NCBI GenBank assembly: GCA_965222695.1
Contig: OZ244967.1
Location: forward strand, 4,836,001-4,900,000
Length of the DNA stretch: 64,000 nt
Source: UBA7957 sp965222695
GTDB taxonomy: Bacteria > Pseudomonadota > Gammaproteobacteria > Granulosicoccales > Granulosicoccaceae
Direction: 5' to 3'
The position numbers were made by a program, and so were the translations under genes. Below the pieces are notes generated by a model. The model was not told the origin of the DNA and made no database searches. It saw only the letters and a program-made list of their open reading frames with translations. Below, piece by piece: positions 59,736 through 64,000 of this stretch (positions are counted from its first letter, which is position 1; every line of letters begins with the position of its first letter).

Positions 59736-60197
59736 TCAAAAAACACCGGCATCCAGTCCCGCAGCCATCAGTAAACCCAACTCCTCGCATTGAGTGATAA
59801 AAGATTCCTGAAATTCCCCTTTACAGAGCAGGGGTTCCTGAACCGGATTCCAGCGTAATCCACTGACAATTCGCTGAACCGCTGAGATGGTTCCGGTACC
59901 GTCAAGCCCGGCCCGTACCATCAACGCATACGGAAGGCCTTCCGTATGCTCTATGCAGGGATAGTAAACGCGGTCAAAGAAGTCTTTCAAGGCACCGCTC
60001 ATATAGCCGAAATTCTCCGTAGTGCCGAGAACGATACCGTCGGCCTTAAGAACGTGTGAGGCATCGGCTTGCAGAGGCGGGAGGCGTAACAGATCTATGT
60101 CCAGATCCGGATCGGCCGCCCCTCTGGCAAGTGCATCGGACAAGGTTTGTGTATTGACGGACGGATTGTGGCAAACGATTAAGAGATTTTTAGACAT
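59736..60197 (-). CDS. Flavodoxin-like NAD(P)H-dependent oxidoreductase
   Basis: 153 residues from the ATG at 60197 (MSKNLLIVCHNPSVNTQTL); an open frame extends upstream but is not family-like. The flavin phosphate loop is HNPSVNTQTL, and GIVLGTTENFGYMSGALKDFFDR is the isoalloxazine-binding motif of NADPH-dependent FMN reductases. It would carry electrons in the cytosol; the partner is unknown. Confidence 0.88.
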   Translation of the reverse strand: MSKNLLIVCHNPSVNTQTLSDALARGAADPDLDIDLLRLPPLQADASHVLKADGIVLGTTENFGYMSGALKDFFDRVYYPCIEHTEGLPYALMVRAGLDGTGTISAVQRIVSGLRWNPVQEPLLCKGEFQESFITQCEELGLLMAAGLDAGVF

Positions 60198-60397
60198 AGT
60201 TACAGAAACCGCGCGTCTCCCGGTGTGTGGCGTTACTGACATACACCGATCCAAGCATATCACTTGCTCGCCATGGATTGGCATCAAATTTGTTGAATTG
60301 CTCTGAGACGGCGGCAAAAACAATTTTTGCAATTTACGGCACAGCGTATAGTATTCCGCTTCTTGTGTTTTGAATTATCACGTAGAAATCAGGGGCA

Positions 60398-60937
60398 ATG
60401 ATTTTCAAATTCCGCAAAACAATACCGAATCCGATCGATACTATCGAATCCCCCTTGTTTCGGGGCAGAATCGGGCTAATGGCTTGTCCAGGGGTTCGAA
60501 TCGGTGGCGGGCAGAATCAAAAAGTCGCAAAAAATTTAAAGGCCGACATTGAGGAAATGCTTAATTGGCAGGCCCGGGGTGTGGTGACTTTGGTGGAAGA
60601 TCATGAGTTGTCCATAGCGGGTGTGGAGGATTTACCACAGAAAGTGTCATCAGCCGGCCTTTGGTGGCGACATATGCCAATGATGGATATGTACATACCC
60701 GAACAGGATTTCGAGCACAGCTGGCTCAGAGAAGGCGCCCGCATCCGCAATTTGCTGGAGCACGGAGAAGGAATTGTTATCCATTGCTACGCCGGCCTGG
60801 GCCGTACGGGTTTGCTGGCGGCCAAAATACTGGTCGAATTTGGTATGTCTCCGGAAGACGCCATTTCCAAGGTACGTGAAAGCAATAAGCGAAGAATTCA
60901 AACCAGGGAGCAGGCGGACTATATTCGTGCGCTTTGA
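60398..60937 (+). CDS. CDKN3-like dual-specificity phosphatase
   Basis: 179 residues. The P-loop HCYAGLGRTG fits HCx5R, with catalytic Cys at about 134, and the general acid is likely the Asp of MPMMDMYIP. The family resembles eukaryotic CDKN3/KAP and occurs in bacteria as a protein-tyrosine phosphatase superfamily member. The substrate is unknown. It is followed 45 bp later by a transporter gene on the same strand. Confidence 0.88.
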   Translation: MIFKFRKTIPNPIDTIESPLFRGRIGLMACPGVRIGGGQNQKVAKNLKADIEEMLNWQARGVVTLVEDHELSIAGVEDLPQKVSSAGLWWRHMPMMDMYIPEQDFEHSWLREGARIRNLLEHGEGIVIHCYAGLGRTGLLAAKILVEFGMSPEDAISKVRESNKRRIQTREQADYIRAL

Positions 60938-60982
60938 TGCCGATCGCCGGAACTTCAGGCGGCCAAAAAGATATTTCACCGG

Positions 60983-61912
60983 GTGGCAGACTTGTTCGAA
61001 CATTTGCAATTCGCCTTTGCAGTAACCGGACCGATTCTGATTCTGCTGCTGCTCGGAATCATTTTGCGGCGGATCAGCTTTCTTGACGAGCACTTTATTC
61101 AGCTTGGTAATAAACTCGTATTCAATATCACACTGCCGATTATGCTTTTTTTCAGTGTCGCCGATCAGCCCATGGAGGAAGTGCTGGACACGCCGCTCGT
61201 CAGCTTCGGCGTCCTGGCGACAATTGGCAGTGTTGTATTGATTTGGCTGACCGCCCGGCCCTGGGTCCAACCGGAGAAACTGGGGGTTTTTACCCAGGGG
61301 GCCTTTCGTGGCAACATGGCCATTATCGGCCTTGCCCTGACGATAAATGCTTATGGACCGGAAATACTGTCCCAAGCGGGGATTTACGTCGCTGTTGTCA
61401 CGATTGCATACAATGTACTTGCCGTCTGGTTGCTTGGGGACAAAGGGGATTCTCATTTCCTGAGGATCTTAAGCAACCCCCTCATTATCGGTATAGTTGC
61501 CGGATTTGCAGTATCTCTGAGCGGATTTACTTTACCCGTGTTTCTGGTCGACAGTGGAAGCTACCTGAATGCAATGACTCTGCCCTTAGCATTGTTGTGT
61601 GTAGGCGGCAGCCTGAGTTGGCAGGGTTTTAAATCCAATCATCGAGACGTGGTCGCTGCGGCAATATACAAGTTGTTGCTTATTCCCGCATTGGTAGTCT
61701 GCGTTGCCTTGGTTTTGGGGTTTAAAAATCAGCAGCTCGGCATTTTATTTCTGATGATGGCGTCTCCGACCGCAGCCGCAAGTTATGTGATGGCCAAGCA
61801 AATGACCGCATACGGTCAAATGGCTGCAGAAATCGTTGCAGTCTCGACCGCAATCAGCCCGATTACCATTACCGCGGGCTTAGTGATTCTAAAGTCCCTG
61901 CAGTTTGTATAG
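60983..61912 (+). CDS. AEC-family transporter (auxin efflux carrier-like)
   Basis: 309 residues starting with GTG, with about ten membrane segments. Motifs include LGIILRRISFLDE near the N-terminus, FRGNMAIIGLALTINAYG in the middle and MASPTAAASYVMAKQM near the end, typical of the AEC family. It exports or imports small organic acids or amino acids; the substrate is unknown. Probably co-transcribed with the preceding phosphatase gene. Confidence 0.9.
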   Translation: MADLFEHLQFAFAVTGPILILLLLGIILRRISFLDEHFIQLGNKLVFNITLPIMLFFSVADQPMEEVLDTPLVSFGVLATIGSVVLIWLTARPWVQPEKLGVFTQGAFRGNMAIIGLALTINAYGPEILSQAGIYVAVVTIAYNVLAVWLLGDKGDSHFLRILSNPLIIGIVAGFAVSLSGFTLPVFLVDSGSYLNAMTLPLALLCVGGSLSWQGFKSNHRDVVAAAIYKLLLIPALVVCVALVLGFKNQQLGILFLMMASPTAAASYVMAKQMTAYGQMAAEIVAVSTAISPITITAGLVILKSLQFV

Positions 61913-62075
61913 TACGGAGGTTGTTCGCGGAACTGTGAGTCAACTCTCTTCCCGGTGATCGACTCGCAATCACTGTCACAATTTTATTCATCTTTACTCA
62001 ATCATTGCAGCCTCTGCCGATAGTTGCGAAGACTTGTCCTTCCTTAAGGGACAAACAGCGGTACAGAGGTAAACA

Positions 62076-63677
62076 ATGCTAAAAACAACAACAAAAATTT
62101 CGGCGCTGTGTTTTTCGATGGCGGCGTTGACAGGATGTCTCGAACTTGATGTTTCAGAAGATCGATTGGATGAGATCGCTAACTCGGTGGCGGAAAACGC
62201 AGCGGCCAATGCTGAAAGTATGTTTCCAACCGATTTTGTAGTAGCTTCTCCTTTCGAAACCACGGACGCAGACGGGCAAACCCGCAGCTCCGCAAGCGAT
62301 TATCAACGTGACTTCAGCTGGATGCGAAACAAACTGCGGCAACTCAGGCATAATCGAATTCCTCTCGCCAGGCTGTTTAACGCCAGTCGGTTACACTTAT
62401 CAGGCCATGATGCCTCGTGTTTCGGGCCGGCATTGGCGTATCAGAACCACCCGGATGGCGCTGATCCGGCATCCGGATCATCCTATCCCATGCTGCCTTC
62501 GGGTGATCTTGGAATTTGGTCTGAAGTCGATGCTGAAAAGGGAAGCGCCTGCGCGGCTGCGCAACTGAATTCCAAAGTCAAAGGATTACGCCACAAGACA
62601 TTTAGCGGGCTTGCAATATTTGCCGCCATGCTGGGTAAAGCATCACAAACCGAAGAGTTTGAAGATCTTGCCAGTACAGGAACCCTGGACCTTACGGACG
62701 AGATGAATTCGCTGACCTTGTCCCGTGTGTATTTTAAATTGGCTGCAATCAGTTTTGATTCGGAAACCAACACCTGGAGTTACAAGGTCGATCTGGACTT
62801 TCGCCATCTCGATTCAGACGACCCCGCGTCGGCGAATTTCTCAATGAAAGTTGTGCCGGGTGAAACCGCCGGGCATTACAAAGGTCTCATCAATTACCGA
62901 GTCGATGGAAGATTCCATGGCGGGCATTGTCCGAGCCGTGACGTAGAAACTCTCGGCTCCGTAGCGTTTGAGAAAACTTCCGATAAAGAAATCAAATCCC
63001 AGGCCAGAAGCGCTGTGTTTTGTGGCCATGATGGCAGCAACGGATTCGATTCCGATGGCTTTTTGGATGCGTCCTATACCATAGATGAACATGAAGACGG
63101 CTGGGCGAACAACTTTTCCATCTTTACTGCAAACTTTGACCCCGCGACCATGGCCGGTCGATTTTCCTATACCTGGCAGGCAGGTCCCATGGATGGAAAC
63201 AGCCGAGTCTTTAACATCGGCATGAACGGAAAAGCGACCGCAGACGGTGAAGCCTGGTACGGTTACGGTGATTCGCTGACGGATGATGATGCAGACGAAG
63301 GTAAAATAAACGGATTTATCTGCAACTGGGCAGGACCAGGGGGGTCGCATGCCCTTATTGCCAAGGCCCAACGACAATTTGTTGAGTTTAATACAGACAC
63401 CTCACGCTTTGAAGTTGCTTCAGGAGGATCCGATATCACCTACGCACCGGTCAATGATTGTATATACGATAGTGACAGTGGCGGTAGTTTTGCCTATGAC
63501 CGCGATTTGGACGGCGATCTGAGCGACGAGTCCGCGGAAACCAACGATGTCGGAAATGGAGAAGTACTGACGTTTGATTTGTTTCCGTCTGAGGGTTCCG
63601 CATATGATGGCATGACTCTGGAAGATGCGATCGCGGCGAGAGGTTTCAGCTTGCCGGATGTACCATCGGTCGACTGA
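62076..63677 (+). CDS. Large putative lipoprotein, unknown function
   Basis: 533 residues. The lipobox ALTGC lies at about residues 17-21. The mature part is acidic, with repeated Asp/Gly-rich segments (DGSNGFDSDGFLD, YDRDLDGDLSDE) that resemble calcium-binding loops. Seven or eight cysteines are present. The middle is beta-rich (TWSYKVDLDFRHLDSDDP). No family was recognised. It stands alone and ends in a strong terminator. A surface or outer-membrane location is inferred from the lipobox. Confidence 0.7.
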   Translation: MLKTTTKISALCFSMAALTGCLELDVSEDRLDEIANSVAENAAANAESMFPTDFVVASPFETTDADGQTRSSASDYQRDFSWMRNKLRQLRHNRIPLARLFNASRLHLSGHDASCFGPALAYQNHPDGADPASGSSYPMLPSGDLGIWSEVDAEKGSACAAAQLNSKVKGLRHKTFSGLAIFAAMLGKASQTEEFEDLASTGTLDLTDEMNSLTLSRVYFKLAAISFDSETNTWSYKVDLDFRHLDSDDPASANFSMKVVPGETAGHYKGLINYRVDGRFHGGHCPSRDVETLGSVAFEKTSDKEIKSQARSAVFCGHDGSNGFDSDGFLDASYTIDEHEDGWANNFSIFTANFDPATMAGRFSYTWQAGPMDGNSRVFNIGMNGKATADGEAWYGYGDSLTDDDADEGKINGFICNWAGPGGSHALIAKAQRQFVEFNTDTSRFEVASGGSDITYAPVNDCIYDSDSGGSFAYDRDLDGDLSDESAETNDVGNGEVLTFDLFPSEGSAYDGMTLEDAIAARGFSLPDVPSVD

Positions 63678-63704
63678 TATTTCAATAAAAACTCCTCGAT
63701 AAAC

Positions 63705-63740
63705 AGGCGCGGCCAATAGCAGGTCGCGCCTTTTTCTTTT
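63705..63740 (+). terminator. Rho-independent terminator of the large lipoprotein gene
   Basis: AGGCGCGGCC pairs with GGTCGCGCCT (one mismatch) and is followed by TTTTCTTTT, 27 bp after the stop codon. Confidence 0.9.
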
Positions 63741-63773
63741 CCGAATCAATATTTTTTCAGCTTATAGGCATAA

Positions 63774-63799
63774 GCGCAGAGATTTTGAACAGGCTCTTA
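63774..63799. repeat. Dispersed repeat, single arm (near right end)
   Basis: GCGCAGAGATTTTGAACAGG then CTCTTA repeats the complement of the arm at 16572-16594 with one or two differences. It lies between a terminator and the end of a convergent gene. Confidence 0.8.
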
Positions 63800-63825
63800 C
63801 ATAAATAGTATGACAACTGTGCCAC

Positions 63826-64000
63826 TCAATCGGAAAAATACCGGGCCGGTGTCTTTCCGGTGGCTTTTCTGAACATGCTGATAAAAGCGCTTTGACTGAA
63901 ATAACCAAGGGTATAGGCGACCAGTTTAACCGGCTTGTTTTCCGCCAGCATAATCATCGCCGACAGCAATCTGGCCTGCTGACGCCATTCACCGAAGGTC
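63826..64000 (-). CDS. AraC-family regulator, C-terminal end only
   Basis: 58 codons remain before the TGA at 63826-63828; the gene continues beyond the window. The visible part is the second helix-turn-helix of the family: FGEWRQQARLLSAMIMLAEN, VAYTLGYFSQSAFISMFRKA and TGKTPARYF. The ligand-binding part is not in the window, so the regulon is unknown. Confidence 0.9.
   Translation of the reverse strand, partial: TFGEWRQQARLLSAMIMLAENKPVKLVAYTLGYFSQSAFISMFRKATGKTPARYFSD

Overview
The window looks like a chromosomal segment of a gammaproteobacterium. This rests on the gene families and their order: secB-gpsA, glnA-ntrB-ntrC, glyQ-glyS-gmhB-plsC, rdgB/rph/yicC, fadB-fadA, an FNR-type regulator with the C-x2-C-x5-C cluster ligands, and an MSHA-type pilus locus. 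No rRNA or tRNA genes were recognised. Species cannot be fixed from sequence alone; an uncultured or marine lineage, possibly with sulfur metabolism (persulfide-sensor/rhodanese pair, TusA plus a PP-loop sulfurtransferase), is an inference.

Layout. 0-5.6 kb: end of a tandem cytochrome c5 gene, a CPA2 antiporter, an ArsR/SqrR-like repressor with a rhodanese, secB, gpsA, a 286-bp nested inverted-repeat element, and trmL. 5.7-16.5 kb: a co-oriented MSHA-like type IV pilus/secretion locus (ExeA-like ATPase, lipoprotein secretin, MshE with an MshEN c-di-GMP-type N-terminus, MshG, MshI/J-like assembly proteins, a small periplasmic protein and three pilin-like proteins), with a CRP-type palindrome in front of the secretin gene. 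16.5-24.9 kb: an AT-richer accessory stretch with palindromic repeats, an orphan coiled-coil membrane protein, a LuxR-type regulator, an 11-bp tandem repeat, an IS1595-family element, five secreted or lipoprotein genes without recognised function, an IS5-family pseudogene, and a decayed DinJ/YafQ-type toxin-antitoxin pair.

24.9-31.1 kb (minus strand): ntrC, ntrB, a DUF4124 gene, glnA, tusA and a PP-loop tRNA-thiolation-like protein, with four NtrC-type boxes and a sigma-54 promoter that make nitrogen control readable in the DNA. 31.4-38.1 kb: glycyl-tRNA synthetase, heptose phosphatase, acyltransferase, RdgB, RNase PH and YicC. 38.1-47.7 kb: a two-component system divergent from a Do-type protease, a DUF938 methyltransferase, a bacterial O-GlcNAc-transferase-like TPR protein, a second Do-type protease, and moaE/moaD divergent from moaC.

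47.7-64 kb: two membrane coiled-coil proteins of unknown role, an FmdB-like protein, a MoxR/CoxE-type ATPase-VWA pair with a membrane-anchored neighbour, an AraC regulator upstream of an NMO-fadB-fadA fatty-acid oxidation operon, a repeat-filled 510-bp gap, an FNR homologue, a flavodoxin-like reductase, a CDKN3-like phosphatase, an AEC transporter, a large lipoprotein, and the C-terminal end of another AraC-family regulator. A dispersed repeat (core GAGCCTGTTCAAAATCTC or its complement) recurs in at least four intergenic places.
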